Source: CAIYRG01 sp036273455
GTDB lineage: Bacteria; Pseudomonadota; Alphaproteobacteria; Micropepsales; Micropepsaceae
NCBI GenBank assembly: GCA_036273455.1
Contig: DASUHP010000041.1
Location: 34,369 to 98,368 of the forward strand
DNA length: 64,000 nt
Direction: 5' to 3'
Position 1 is the first letter of the stretch; each line of letters starts with the position of its first letter. Shown one piece after another: positions 41,433 through 50,921 of this stretch. A program made the position numbers and the translations under genes. The notes below the pieces were generated by a model. That model was not told the origin of the DNA and did no database searches. It saw only the letters and a list, made by a program, of their open reading frames with translations.

Positions 41433-41717
41433 ATGACACGATCCGTCTGGAAAGGCCCGTTTGTCGATGGCTTCCTGCTGAAGAAGGCGGAAGCTGCACG
41501 CAATTCGGGCCGTAAGGAAGTGATCAAGATCTGGTCGCGCCGCTCGACCATTCTGCCGCAATTCGTCGGCCTGACCTTCGGTGTCTATAACGGGCAGAAG
41601 CATATCCCCGTCATGGTCACGGAGGACATGATTGGGCACAAGTTCGGCGAATTCTCGCCGACGCGTACCTTCCACGGCCATTCCGGCGACCGCAAAGCCA
41701 AGAAGGAAGGAGCCTGA
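41433..41717 (+). CDS. rpsS: Small ribosomal subunit protein S19
   Basis: A 94-residue 30S head protein contacting S13 and the A-site region. SVWKGPFVDGFLLKKAEAAR, IKIWSRRSTILPQFVGLTF and GHKFGEFSPTRTFHGH are standard. It sits between rplB and rplV with two-base gaps. Confidence 0.98.
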   Translation: MTRSVWKGPFVDGFLLKKAEAARNSGRKEVIKIWSRRSTILPQFVGLTFGVYNGQKHIPVMVTEDMIGHKFGEFSPTRTFHGHSGDRKAKKEGA

Positions 41718-41719
41718 GC

Positions 41720-42220
41720 ATGGGCAAGCCGGCACGCAAGCGCTCGCTCTCGGACGCACAGGCCAGGGCCATTGGCCGAAACATCCGCACCAGCCCCCGC
41801 AAGCTCAACCTCGTGGCGCAATCCATCCGTGGACAGACGGCCGAAGCGGCGCTCGCCACCCTCACCTTCTCCCCCAAGCGCATCGCGCACACCGTCAAGA
41901 AGGTGCTGGAATCGGCGATTGCGAATGCCGAGAACAATCATGACCTCGACGTCGACAGCCTTTTCGTCAGCGAGGCTTCGGTCGGCAAGAACCTGACGAT
42001 GAAGCGTTTCCACGCCCGTGCCCGCGGCCGTGGCGCCCGCATCGAAAAGCCGTTCTCGCAGGTGACAATCGTGGTCACCGAACGCGAAGCGGAAAAGCCA
42101 ACACCGAAGAAATCGGCAAAATCGGCGCTGGCTGAAAAGAAAAGCGCAGCGCCAAAGAAAGCAAGGAAGAAATCCGAAAAACCGGCGCCGGCCGAGGCGG
42201 GCGAAAGGGAGCAGGCCTGA
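41720..42220 (+). CDS. rplV: Large ribosomal subunit protein L22 with Lys/Ala-rich C-terminal extension
   Basis: A 166-residue protein lining the exit tunnel. The conserved core (NIRTSPRKLNLVAQSIRGQ, FSPKRIAHTVKKVLESAIAN, MKRFHARARGRGARI, QVTIVV) ends near residue 118. A tail of about 45 residues follows, rich in Lys, Ala, Pro and Glu (TPKKSAKSALAEKKSAAPKK). E. coli L22 has 110 residues. The tail would lie on the solvent side and is probably disordered. The stop shares one base with the rpsC start. Confidence 0.97.
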   Translation: MGKPARKRSLSDAQARAIGRNIRTSPRKLNLVAQSIRGQTAEAALATLTFSPKRIAHTVKKVLESAIANAENNHDLDVDSLFVSEASVGKNLTMKRFHARARGRGARIEKPFSQVTIVVTEREAEKPTPKKSAKSALAEKKSAAPKKARKKSEKPAPAEAGEREQA

Positions 42221-42933
42221 TGGGTCAGAAAGTCAATCCGATCGGGCTTAGGCTCGGTGTCAACCGCACCTGGGATTCGCGCTGGTTCGCGAACAAAAAG
42301 GAGTATTCGAAACTCCTCCAGGAAGACATCAAGATCCGCAATTACCTGCTCGACAAGCTGAAGCAGGCGGGGGTGTCGCGCATCTTCATCGAGCGCCCGC
42401 ACAAAAAATGCCGCGTCACGATTCACTCGGCGCGTCCGGGTGTGGTGATCGGCAAAAAAGGTGCCGATATCGAGAAGCTGAAAGCCGATCTCGGAAAATT
42501 CACGACTTCGGAAGTTCACCTCAACATCGTCGAGATTCGCAAACCCGAAATTGACGCCAAGCTGGTGGCCGACAATATCGCTCAGCAGCTGGAACGCCGG
42601 GTGGCATTTCGCCGTGCGATGAAGCGTGCGGTTCAGTCGGCAATGCGCCTCGGCGCACAGGGCATTCGCATCAATTGCACCGGCCGGCTCGGCGGCGCCG
42701 AAATTGCCCGTGTCGAATGGTACCGCGAAGGGCGCGTGCCGCTGCACACATTGCGCGCCGACATCGATTATGGCGTGTCGACCGCGAAAACGACCTACGG
42801 CACCTGCGGCGTGAAGGTCTGGGTGTTCAAGGGCGAAATCATGGAGCACGACCCGATGGCGCAGGACAAGCGCCTGAGCGAGGCGGCAGAGAGCCAGGGC
42901 CGCAGCAGCGCGCGGCCGCAAGCCACGGCATAA
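42220..42933 (+). CDS. rpsC: Small ribosomal subunit protein S3
   Basis: A 237-residue protein at the mRNA entry channel with helicase-supporting role. MGQKVNPIGLRLGVNRTWDS, the KH motif VVIGKKGADIEKLKADL and GRLGGAEIARVEWYREGRVP, then ADIDYGVSTAKTTYG, are standard. A short variable C-terminal tail follows. It has a one-base overlap with rplV. Confidence 0.98.
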   Translation: MGQKVNPIGLRLGVNRTWDSRWFANKKEYSKLLQEDIKIRNYLLDKLKQAGVSRIFIERPHKKCRVTIHSARPGVVIGKKGADIEKLKADLGKFTTSEVHLNIVEIRKPEIDAKLVADNIAQQLERRVAFRRAMKRAVQSAMRLGAQGIRINCTGRLGGAEIARVEWYREGRVPLHTLRADIDYGVSTAKTTYGTCGVKVWVFKGEIMEHDPMAQDKRLSEAAESQGRSSARPQATA

Positions 42934-42948
42934 GCAGGACAAACCGAC

Positions 42949-43362
42949 ATGTTGCAACCGGCACGAACCAAATACCGCAAACAGCATAAGGGCAGGATTC
43001 ACGGCGCTGCCAAGGCCGGTTTTTCGCTCGCCTTCGGCTCATTTGGTCTTAAGGCAATTGAGCCGGAGCGTGTCACAGCGCGCCAGATCGAAGCCGCGCG
43101 CCGCGCTCTGACCCGTCACATGAAGCGCGCCGGACGCGTGTGGATCCGGGTGTTTCCGGATGTTCCGGTGTCGAAGAAGCCCGCTGAAGTGCGCATGGGA
43201 TCGGGCAAGGGCGCGCCCGAATTCTGGGTCTGCAAAATCAAGCCCGGCCGCATTCTGTTCGAGGTGGACGGCGTGCCACGTGAGCTGGCCGAAGAGGCCA
43301 TGCGCCTGGCTGCCGGCAAATTGCCGATCGCGACGAAATTCGTCGCGCGGCTTCAGGCGTAG
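42949..43362 (+). CDS. rplP: Large ribosomal subunit protein L16
   Basis: A 137-residue protein near the A site and 5S rRNA. MLQPARTKYRKQHKGRIHG, the methylatable-Arg region and GSGKGAPEFWVCKIKPGRIL, plus IATKFVARLQA, are standard. It follows rpsC by 15 bases and precedes rpmC by 10. Confidence 0.98.
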   Translation: MLQPARTKYRKQHKGRIHGAAKAGFSLAFGSFGLKAIEPERVTARQIEAARRALTRHMKRAGRVWIRVFPDVPVSKKPAEVRMGSGKGAPEFWVCKIKPGRILFEVDGVPRELAEEAMRLAAGKLPIATKFVARLQA

Positions 43363-43372
43363 GAGAACGGCA

Positions 43373-43681
43373 ATGACCAAAGTTGCCGATTTTCGCGACA
43401 AAACCGACGATCAGCTCGGTGACGAGTTGGTGCGACTGAAAAAAGAGCAATTCAATTTGCGGTTTCAGCGCGCAAGCGGCCAATTGGAAAACACTGCAAG
43501 GTTTCGCAGCGTACGCCACGACATCGCGAGAATCATGACGGTGCTCGGGCAGCGCACGGTGCCGGCCGGAGCGGCGCCGGCCAAAGCTCCGCCTGTGGAA
43601 AAGCCGAAAGCCGCGCGCAAGGGAATTCTCAGGCGCACCGCCGATCGGGTTCGCCGCAAGCAGCCGGCCAAAAGCGAATAG
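43373..43681 (+). CDS. rpmC: Large ribosomal subunit protein L29 with basic C-terminal extension
   Basis: A 102-residue protein; typical L29 has 60-70. The core matches L29 at the exit tunnel mouth (FRDKTDDQLGDELVRLKKEQ, FNLRFQRASGQLENTARFRS, then RHDIARIMTVLGQR). After about residue 65 comes an Ala/Pro/Lys-rich segment and a strongly basic end (RRTADRVRRKQPAK). The frame is open upstream inside rplP, but the ATG at 43373 with AGGAGAA is the real start. L29 sits beside L23 where nascent-chain factors dock, so the tail may matter there. Confidence 0.95.
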   Translation: MTKVADFRDKTDDQLGDELVRLKKEQFNLRFQRASGQLENTARFRSVRHDIARIMTVLGQRTVPAGAAPAKAPPVEKPKAARKGILRRTADRVRRKQPAKSE

Positions 43682-43691
43682 GATTTGAACC

Positions 43692-43946
43692 ATGCCAAAA
43701 CGGGTCCTGCAGGGCGTCGTGGTCAGCGATGCAAATGCGAAGACGGTGGTCGTCAAGGTGGAGCGCCGCTTCATTCATCCGGTGATGGGCAAGACCGTCC
43801 GGCGCTCGAAGAAATATCACGCCCATGACGAGAACAAGTCGTTCAAGGTCGGCGACATTGTTCGCATTCGCGAATGCAAACCGGTCTCGAAACTGAAGCG
43901 ATGGGAAGTCGTCGGACGCTCCAATGAAGCCGACGGAAAGGCCTGA
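43692..43946 (+). CDS. rpsQ: Small ribosomal subunit protein S17
   Basis: An 84-residue OB-fold protein that binds 16S rRNA helix 11. VLQGVVVSDANAKTVVVKVE, HPVMGKTVRRSKKYHAHDE and GDIVRIRECKPVSKLKRWEV are standard. It is three bases from rplN. Confidence 0.97.
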   Translation: MPKRVLQGVVVSDANAKTVVVKVERRFIHPVMGKTVRRSKKYHAHDENKSFKVGDIVRIRECKPVSKLKRWEVVGRSNEADGKA

Positions 43947-43949
43947 ACC

Positions 43950-44318
43950 ATGATCCAGATGACCACCGAACTCGATGTGGCCGATAATTCCGGCGCGCGC
44001 CGCGTCATGTGCATCAAGGTGCTTGGCGGTTCGCGCCGCAAATATGCCGATGTTGGCGACACCATCGTCGTGTCGGTCAAAGAGGCGATCCCGCGCGGAC
44101 GCGTGAAAAAGGGCGAAGTGCTTAAAGCGGTGGTGGTTCGTACCGCCCACGGCATCCGCCGTCCCGATGGTTCGCTGATCCGCTTCGACGGCAATGCCGC
44201 GGTGCTGATCAATGCCCAGAATGAACCGATCGGGACGCGCATCTTCGGCCCCGTCACGCGTGAACTCAGGGCGAAGAATCACATGAAGATCATTTCGCTC
44301 GCGCCGGAGGTGCTGTGA
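43950..44318 (+). CDS. rplN: Large ribosomal subunit protein L14
   Basis: A 122-residue protein at the subunit interface, the binding site of the silencing factor RsfS. MIQMTTELDVADNSGARRVM, KVLGGSRRKYADVGD and GTRIFGPVTRELR are standard. The stop shares a base with the rplX start. Confidence 0.98.
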   Translation: MIQMTTELDVADNSGARRVMCIKVLGGSRRKYADVGDTIVVSVKEAIPRGRVKKGEVLKAVVVRTAHGIRRPDGSLIRFDGNAAVLINAQNEPIGTRIFGPVTRELRAKNHMKIISLAPEVL

Positions 44319-44635
44319 TGCCGGCCAAAGTCAAAAAGGGTGATCGCGTCGTGGTTACCGCAGGCCGCGACAAGGGCAAATCGGGGCAGGTGTTGCGGGT
44401 CTATCCCTCGGAGGACCGCGTGCTCATTTCCGGGGTGAATCTGGTCCGGCGGCATCAGCGCCAGACGCAGCGCCAGCAGGGCGGGATTATTTCCAAAGAG
44501 GCGCCGGTGCATCTGTCCAAGGTCGCCCATGCCGATCCCAAGGGCAGCGGGCCAACGCGCATTGGTTTTAAGCGCCTCGAAGATGGCCGTCTGGTGCGGT
44601 TCGCGAAAAAGTCCGGAGAGGTAATCGATGTCTGA
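44318..44635 (+). CDS. rplX: Large ribosomal subunit protein L24
   Basis: A 105-residue KOW-domain assembly initiator of the 50S subunit. KVKKGDRVVVTAGRDKGKSG, GVNLVRRHQRQTQRQQGGII and KAPVHLSKVA-like segment EAPVHLSKVAHAD are standard. The ATG at 44318 is preferred over the in-frame GTG at 44315. It overlaps rplE by eight bases. Confidence 0.97.
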   Translation: MPAKVKKGDRVVVTAGRDKGKSGQVLRVYPSEDRVLISGVNLVRRHQRQTQRQQGGIISKEAPVHLSKVAHADPKGSGPTRIGFKRLEDGRLVRFAKKSGEVIDV

Positions 44636-45353
44636 CGCAGGCGAAGCGAAACCGGGCAAAAAGCCAAAGGCAGCCAAGCCGGCCGATACCGGTAAGCAAA
44701 CAAAGCCGGCCAAAGCCGATGCGGGCGCCGGAAAACAGGCAAAGCCCGCCAAGAAAAAAGCCGACGATAAGGCGGCGGCGCCGGCGATGGAAGCCGAGCG
44801 CGACGCCAGCTATGTGCCGCGCTTCAAGAAGCATTATCTTGATGTCGTGCGGCCGCAGCTGATGGAGAAATTTGGCTTCAAAAATCAGCTTCAGGTGCCA
44901 AGAATCGAGAAAATCGTCCTGAATATCGGTGCCGGAGAAGGCGCATCCGATCAGAAGAAGATTCAAAGCGCGCAAAACGATCTCACCGCAATCGCCGGAC
45001 AGAAGGCGGTGATCACGCGCGCCAAGAAAGCCATTTCCGCCTTCAAGATCACGGCCGGGCGTCCGGTTGGCGTCAAAGTCACACTGCGAAAGGACCGGAT
45101 GTATGAATTTCTCGATCGGCTGATCACCGTGGCGCTGCCGCGCGTGCGCGATTTTCGCGGCGTCTCCGGCAAAAGTTTTGACGGCCGTGGCAATTACGCG
45201 ATGGGTCTCAAGGAACACATCGTCTTTGTTGAGATCGACTACGACAAGACCGAAACCGTCTGGGGCATGGATGTTGTCATTCAGACAACCGCACGTAACG
45301 ATGACGAAGCCAGGGCGCTTCTTGCCGGCTTCCGCATGCCATTCATGAACTGA
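44628..45353 (+). CDS. rplE: Large ribosomal subunit protein L5 with Lys/Ala-rich N-terminal extension
   Basis: A 241-residue protein; typical L5 has about 180. The L5 core, which carries 5S rRNA and contacts S13, begins near residue 60 (SYVPRFKKHYLDVVRPQLMEK) and is normal through VPRIEKIVLNIGAGEG, the KAVITRAKKAISAFK loop and the final ALLAGFRMPF. Ahead of it lie about 58 residues made almost only of Lys, Ala, Pro, Gly and Asp. The ATG at 44628 overlaps rplX by eight bases, and no good internal start was identified before the core, so the extension is probably translated. Confidence 0.96.
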   Translation: MSDAGEAKPGKKPKAAKPADTGKQTKPAKADAGAGKQAKPAKKKADDKAAAPAMEAERDASYVPRFKKHYLDVVRPQLMEKFGFKNQLQVPRIEKIVLNIGAGEGASDQKKIQSAQNDLTAIAGQKAVITRAKKAISAFKITAGRPVGVKVTLRKDRMYEFLDRLITVALPRVRDFRGVSGKSFDGRGNYAMGLKEHIVFVEIDYDKTETVWGMDVVIQTTARNDDEARALLAGFRMPFMN

Positions 45354-45375
45354 ATTCCGGGAGCTGTGAAAACGT

Positions 45376-45681
45376 ATGGCGAAACTGAGCCAGATCAACC
45401 GTAACAAGAAGCGCGAGCGTATGGCGGCGCGCTACGCCGGGAAGCGGGCGGCACTCAAGGCGCGCGCCAAGGATCAGACCGTGGCACCCGAAGAGCGCTT
45501 TGCCGCCCGTCTGAAGCTGGCGAAACTGCCGCGCAATTCGGCGCCCAGCCGGCAGCACAATCGCTGCGATCTGTCGGGGCGCCCCAAGGGTTTTTATCGC
45601 AAACTGAAGCTGTCGCGCATTGCGCTCCGGGACCTGGCGAATTTTGGACAGGTCCCCGGCATGACGAAAGCCAGCTGGTAA
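45376..45681 (+). CDS. rpsN: Small ribosomal subunit protein S14 (zinc-free form)
   Basis: A 101-residue 30S head protein. MAKLSQINRNKKRERMAARY, ARLKLAKLPRNSAPSRQHNR and CDLSGRPKGFYRKLKLSRI are standard. The long form without paired CxxC zinc ligands is the usual proteobacterial type. Confidence 0.98.
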   Translation: MAKLSQINRNKKRERMAARYAGKRAALKARAKDQTVAPEERFAARLKLAKLPRNSAPSRQHNRCDLSGRPKGFYRKLKLSRIALRDLANFGQVPGMTKASW

Positions 45682-45691
45682 GGAGCACAGG

Positions 45692-46090
45692 ATGTCCATC
45701 AACGACCCTATCGGCGATTTGTTGGCGAGAATTCGCAATGGACAATTGCGGGGTCTTGCCAAGGTGACTTCTCCCGCGTCGAAATTGCGTGCGCGCCTGC
45801 TTGACGTTCTCAAGGAAGAGGGCTTCATCCGCGATTATTCCGAAGTCCAGATGAAAGGCCGCGCGGCGCAATTCGAAATCGAACTCAAATATCATGAGGG
45901 CCGCCCGGTTATCCGCGAACTGACCCGGATCTCGACTCCGGGACGCCGCGTGTACAACTCCGTGAGTGAGTTGAAACCTCACCGCGGCGGATTGGGGATT
46001 TCGATTCTTTCCACGCCTCAGGGAATCATGTCCGACTCCGATGCGCGGGCGAAAAATGTCGGCGGAGAAGTGCTCTGCCGGGTCTTCTGA
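45692..46090 (+). CDS. rpsH: Small ribosomal subunit protein S8
   Basis: A 132-residue protein binding the central domain of 16S rRNA; in E. coli it represses the spc operon by binding the rplE-region mRNA. MSINDPIGDLLARIRNGQLR, RELTRISTPGRRVY and GLGISILSTPQGIMSDSDAR are standard. Confidence 0.98.
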   Translation: MSINDPIGDLLARIRNGQLRGLAKVTSPASKLRARLLDVLKEEGFIRDYSEVQMKGRAAQFEIELKYHEGRPVIRELTRISTPGRRVYNSVSELKPHRGGLGISILSTPQGIMSDSDARAKNVGGEVLCRVF

Positions 46091-46117
46091 CCTGGCTCAG
46101 CGATTGGAGACAAACTG

Positions 46118-46651
46118 ATGTCGCGTATCGGCAAAAAACCGGTTCCCCTGCCCAAGGGCGTAACCGCGCAAGTCGAAGCCGGGACGGTATCCGTCAAGGG
46201 GCCGAAGGGCGAAATGAAGCTCCGGCTGGTGCCGGAAGTCGAAGCCGCGGTGAATGACGGCGCAGTTTCCATCAGTCCACGCGAACAATCCGACCGCGCC
46301 CGGGCCATGTGGGGCATGCAACGCACGCTGTTGAACAATATCGTGCGCGGCGTCACCGAAGGCTTTACCGAAAAACTGGAGATTTCCGGCGTCGGCTATC
46401 GCGCCGCAGTGCAGGGGAAGAATCTGCAATTGCAGCTCGGCTTTTCGCATGACGTGCTGCATCCGATACCGGCCGGCATTCAGATCGTGTGCGAAAAACC
46501 GACCGCGATCACCATCACCGGCATCGACAAGCAATTGGTTGGACAGGTCGCCTCGGAAATCCGGAGCTATCGCAAACCCGAACCCTATAAGGGCAAGGGC
46601 GTGCGCTATGCCGGCGAGCGAATCCGCCGCAAGGAAGGCAAGAAGAAGTAG
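46118..46651 (+). CDS. rplF: Large ribosomal subunit protein L6
   Basis: A 177-residue protein near the sarcin-ricin loop. MSRIGKKPVPLPKGVTAQVE, KLEISGVGYRAAVQGKNLQL and the C-terminal KPEPYKGKGVRYAGERIRRK are standard. It is four bases from rplR. Confidence 0.98.
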   Translation: MSRIGKKPVPLPKGVTAQVEAGTVSVKGPKGEMKLRLVPEVEAAVNDGAVSISPREQSDRARAMWGMQRTLLNNIVRGVTEGFTEKLEISGVGYRAAVQGKNLQLQLGFSHDVLHPIPAGIQIVCEKPTAITITGIDKQLVGQVASEIRSYRKPEPYKGKGVRYAGERIRRKEGKKK

Positions 46652-46655
46652 CGCC

Positions 46656-47015
46656 ATGGCCAAGGGAAGAGAACTGTTTGAGCGCCGCCGCCGGCGGGTG
46701 CGCTATCACATCGGGCAGATCAGTGGTGGGCGTCCGCGGCTGTCTGTGTATCGGTCGGGCAAGCATATTTACGCCCAATTGATCGACGACGCTGCCAAGC
46801 AGACGATCGCGGCGGCGAGCTCGCTCGAACAGGCGAAGAACGGCGGCGGGAAAACCTATAATATCGCTGCCGCCGCCGAAGTGGGCAAACTCCTTGCCCA
46901 ACGCGCGGTGGAAAAAGGCGTGAAGCAAGTCGTCTTCGACCGAGGCGGCTATCTCTACCACGGGCGCGTGAAGGCGCTCGCAGAAGCGGCCCGGCAGGGC
47001 GGCCTCGAATTCTGA
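46656..47015 (+). CDS. rplR: Large ribosomal subunit protein L18
   Basis: A 119-residue 5S rRNA-binding protein. RRRRRVRYHIGQISGGRPRL, SVYRSGKHIYAQLIDDA and FDRGGYLYHGRVKALAEAAR are standard. The frame is open upstream within rplF, but the ATG at 46656 begins the family sequence (MAKGRELFERR). Confidence 0.97.
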   Translation: MAKGRELFERRRRRVRYHIGQISGGRPRLSVYRSGKHIYAQLIDDAAKQTIAAASSLEQAKNGGGKTYNIAAAAEVGKLLAQRAVEKGVKQVVFDRGGYLYHGRVKALAEAARQGGLEF

Positions 47016-47030
47016 CAGAAAGGATAATCC

Positions 47031-47600
47031 GTGGCACGTGAACCCCGCGAGCGTGACGACAAGGATCGCGACAGCGATTTCATCGATAAGCTCGTGCACA
47101 TCAATCGCGTCGCGAAAGTGGTCAAAGGCGGCCGCCGTTTCGGCTTTGCGGCCCTGGTCGTGGTTGGCGACCAGCGCGGCCGGGTCGGATTCGGCCATGG
47201 CAAGGCGCGTGAAGTTCCGGAAGCCATTCGCAAGGCGACCGATGCTGCCAAGCGGGCGATGCTGCGGGTGCCACTGAAGGATGGCCGCACACTTCATCAC
47301 GAGACCGTCGGCCGTCACGGTGCGGGAAAAGTCGTCGTGCGTCCGGCCGATCAGGGCACGGGTATCATTGCTGGCGGTCCAATGCGCGCCGTATTCGAGA
47401 GTCTCGGCGTTGGTGATGTTGTGGCCAAGAGCCTTGGCACTTCCAACCCGTATAATATGGTCCGGGCGACCTTCGATGCTCTCAAGCAGCAGCAGAGTCC
47501 GCGCCATATCGCGCAGCGGCGCGGCAAGAGCGTGCAGGAAATCGTGCAGAAGCGCGGCACCGGCGTGAAGGAAAAGTCTGAGGCCACAGCAGGGGCATAA
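47031..47600 (+). CDS. rpsE: Small ribosomal subunit protein S5
   Basis: A 189-residue protein of the mRNA entry region and decoding fidelity. The start is GTG with an AAAGGA site. A charged N-terminus (EPRERDDKDRDSDF) precedes the core VHINRVAKVVKGGRRFGFAA, GRVGFGHGKAREVPEAI and PYNMVRATFDAL. It is followed by rpmD after three bases. Confidence 0.97.
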   Translation: MAREPRERDDKDRDSDFIDKLVHINRVAKVVKGGRRFGFAALVVVGDQRGRVGFGHGKAREVPEAIRKATDAAKRAMLRVPLKDGRTLHHETVGRHGAGKVVVRPADQGTGIIAGGPMRAVFESLGVGDVVAKSLGTSNPYNMVRATFDALKQQQSPRHIAQRRGKSVQEIVQKRGTGVKEKSEATAGA

Positions 47601-47603
47601 GTC

Positions 47604-47795
47604 ATGGCGAAGGCGGGAAAAAAAGTGACAGTCCGGCAGGTCAGAAGTCAGGCGCGCCGCCCCTACCACCAGGACGCAACTTTGCGCGGACTCGGATTGG
47701 GCAAAATCGGCCGCAGCAAACAGCTTGAGGATACCCCGTCGATCCGGGGAATGATCCGCAAGGTCGCACACCTGATCGAAGTCACGGAAGAATAG
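47604..47795 (+). CDS. rpmD: Large ribosomal subunit protein L30
   Basis: A 63-residue protein. KVTVRQVRSQARRPYHQDAT, LRGLGLGKIGRSKQLEDTPS and IRGMIRKVAHLIEV match the bacterial L30 fold. It lies two bases before rplO. Confidence 0.96.
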   Translation: MAKAGKKVTVRQVRSQARRPYHQDATLRGLGLGKIGRSKQLEDTPSIRGMIRKVAHLIEVTEE

Positions 47796-47797
47796 TC

Positions 47798-48355
47798 ATG
47801 AAACTGAACGAGCTGCACGACAACAGTGGTGCCCGCACCGGGCGCACGCGCGTGGGACGCGGTTCCTCGTCCGGACTGGGCAAGACCTGCGGTCGCGGCG
47901 TAAAGGGCGCGAAAGCGCGCGCCGGTGTATCGATTCACGGCTTTGAAGGCGGCCAGATGCCGCTTTATATGCGGCTGCCGAAGCGCGGGTTCTACAATCA
48001 CTTCGCGCGCGAGTTCGCGGCGATCAATGTCGGCCGCATTCAGGCCGCGATCGACCGCGGCCTGCTGAAAAACGACGCGACAATCACCGGGGCGAAGCTC
48101 CTCGAAGCCGGGCTCGTCAGCGAGGCGCGGGACGGGGTCCGTCTGCTGGCAAAAGGCGCTGTCACCGCGAAACTCAATTTGGAAGTCGCGGGTGCTTCGC
48201 GCGCGGCGGTCAAGGCCATCGAAAACGCTGGTGGTTCCGTCAAAACGACATTCTCCAAGCCGGTGCGGCTGAATCGCAAGGGTGAGCCTGGCAAACGCGT
48301 ACAGCGCCGCAACGCGGCGGCGGAAAGGCGCGCAAAACAGACGCCTGCCCCCTGA
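47798..48355 (+). CDS. rplO: Large ribosomal subunit protein L15
   Basis: A 185-residue protein binding 23S rRNA. MKLNELHDNSGARTGRTRVG, GRGVKGAKARAGVSIHGFEG and GQMPLYMRLPKRGFYNHFAR are standard. It is longer than E. coli L15 (144), with a basic Ala/Arg-rich tail (RRNAAAERRAKQTPAP). A hairpin with a short T-run separates it from secY. Confidence 0.97.
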   Translation: MKLNELHDNSGARTGRTRVGRGSSSGLGKTCGRGVKGAKARAGVSIHGFEGGQMPLYMRLPKRGFYNHFAREFAAINVGRIQAAIDRGLLKNDATITGAKLLEAGLVSEARDGVRLLAKGAVTAKLNLEVAGASRAAVKAIENAGGSVKTTFSKPVRLNRKGEPGKRVQRRNAAAERRAKQTPAP

Positions 48356-48365
48356 AACCGGCAGG

Positions 48366-48397
48366 ACGCGGACCCATATAATGCGGGCCCGCGTTTT
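48366..48397 (+). terminator. Weak terminator-like hairpin between rplO and secY
   Basis: ACGCGGACCC (48366-48375) pairs with GGGCCCGCGT (48385-48394) with one mismatch, followed by TTTTATT. The loop contains TATAAT (48377-48382), which could instead act as a -10 box. Either reading would adjust secY relative to the ribosomal genes. Confidence 0.45.
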
Positions 48398-48448
48398 ATT
48401 CAGATTCCTGTATAGTCGAGCCGAAGGGCTCTCGGATCGGAGTACGCC

Positions 48449-49786
<1,338 letters not shown>

Positions 49787-49800
49787 CCTGGCCTGATCCG

Positions 49801-50385
49801 ATGTATCTGATCATGTTCGGACCACCCGGGGCCGGCAAGGGCACGCAGGCGCAAATCCTGCAGCGTGAACTTGGCCTGCCTCAACTCTCTACCGGCGATA
49901 TGCTGCGGGCCGCCATTGCGGCTGGAACCGAGTTGGGGAAGCGCTGCAAGACGATCATGGACCGGGGTGACCTGGTTTCGGACGAAACCGTCGTCGGCAT
50001 TATCTCGGAGCGCCTGGACCAGCCGGATTGCGTCAAAGGGGCGGTGTTCGATGGGTTCCCACGGACAATCGCGCAGGCCGAAGCGCTGGACCGCATGATG
50101 GCGAAGCGCGGCATGCAAATCGATGCGGTGATCGAGCTTAAGGTCGATGACGAAGCGATGATTGGCCGCATGGAAACCAGGATCAGCGAATCCGGCGGCT
50201 CGGCCAGACCCGACGATAACCCGGAGACCCTGAGGCACAGGCTAGGCGTCTACCGAAAAAACACCGAACCGCTGCTGAATTTCTATCGGGCGCAGGCCAA
50301 GCTGACCGTCGTGGACGGCATGGCGCCCATTCCGCAGGTGGCGGCAGAGATTCGTCAGGCGCTCAGTCGCGTGTCACGCACTTGA
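49801..50385 (+). CDS. adk: Adenylate kinase
   Basis: A 194-residue nucleotide kinase interconverting AMP+ATP and 2 ADP. P-loop GPPGAGKGT (7-15), AMP-binding LSTGDMLRAA, FDGFPRTIAQAEAL and the lid Arg in DDNPETLRHRL are present. It is the short-lid form without the 27-residue zinc-finger insertion, as is usual in alphaproteobacteria. In the spc operon, downstream of secY. Confidence 0.97.
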   Translation: MYLIMFGPPGAGKGTQAQILQRELGLPQLSTGDMLRAAIAAGTELGKRCKTIMDRGDLVSDETVVGIISERLDQPDCVKGAVFDGFPRTIAQAEALDRMMAKRGMQIDAVIELKVDDEAMIGRMETRISESGGSARPDDNPETLRHRLGVYRKNTEPLLNFYRAQAKLTVVDGMAPIPQVAAEIRQALSRVSRT

Positions 50386-50398
50386 ATGGGATTGACGG

Positions 50399-50426
50399 TT
50401 GACTTGGGGCCTGCGGTTTTTATAAT
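50399..50426 (+). promoter_or_regulatory. Strong candidate sigma-70 promoter for the alpha operon (rpsM)
   Basis: TTGACT (50399-50404) and a perfect TATAAT (50421-50426) are separated by 16 bases, in the 157-base gap between adk and rpsM. This implies independent transcription of rpsM-rpsK-rpoA-rplQ. A GGAATT/AATTCC inverted repeat lies in the leader. Confidence 0.7.
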
Positions 50427-50542
50427 CCGCGCCCTTGCGGCTGGAATTTTGTGCGAATTCCGGCTTTTCTGTCGCGGGCCGCATACCGGCCGCCTTGTCC
50501 GTCGAAGCTCAGCGAAGGCGGATCATCGAATAGGAGAATGCC

Positions 50543-50920
50543 GTGGCCCGCATCGCCGGGGTTAATATTCCGACCAATAAACGCGTCGAGATTGCACTTC
50601 GCTACATTCACGGCATCGGTCCGTCGAATGCAAAGGACATCTGCAAGAAGGTCGGCATCAGCGAAGATCGCCGGGTCAGCGATTTGACCGAAAATGAGGT
50701 CATTCAAATCCGCGAGACCATCGACCATGATTACGTCGTGGAGGGCGATCTCAGGCGCGAAGTGGCCATGAACATCAAACGCCTGATGGATCTGGGCTGT
50801 TACCGCGGTTTGCGGCACCGCCGTGGTCTGCCGGTTCGCGGCCAGCGGACGCACACCAACGCACGCACCCGCAAGGGGCCGGCGCGCGCCATTGCAGGAA
50901 AGAAAAAGGTCACCAAATAA
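50543..50920 (+). CDS. rpsM: Small ribosomal subunit protein S13
   Basis: A 125-residue 30S head protein contacting L5 across the interface. ARIAGVNIPTNKRVEIALRY, IHGIGPSNAKDICKKVGI and GQRTHTNARTRKGPARAIAG are standard. The start is GTG with AGGAGA upstream; the nearby ATG at 50538 is out of frame. First gene of the alpha operon, with its own promoter. Confidence 0.97.
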   Translation: MARIAGVNIPTNKRVEIALRYIHGIGPSNAKDICKKVGISEDRRVSDLTENEVIQIRETIDHDYVVEGDLRREVAMNIKRLMDLGCYRGLRHRRGLPVRGQRTHTNARTRKGPARAIAGKKKVTK

Positions 50921-50921
50921 C

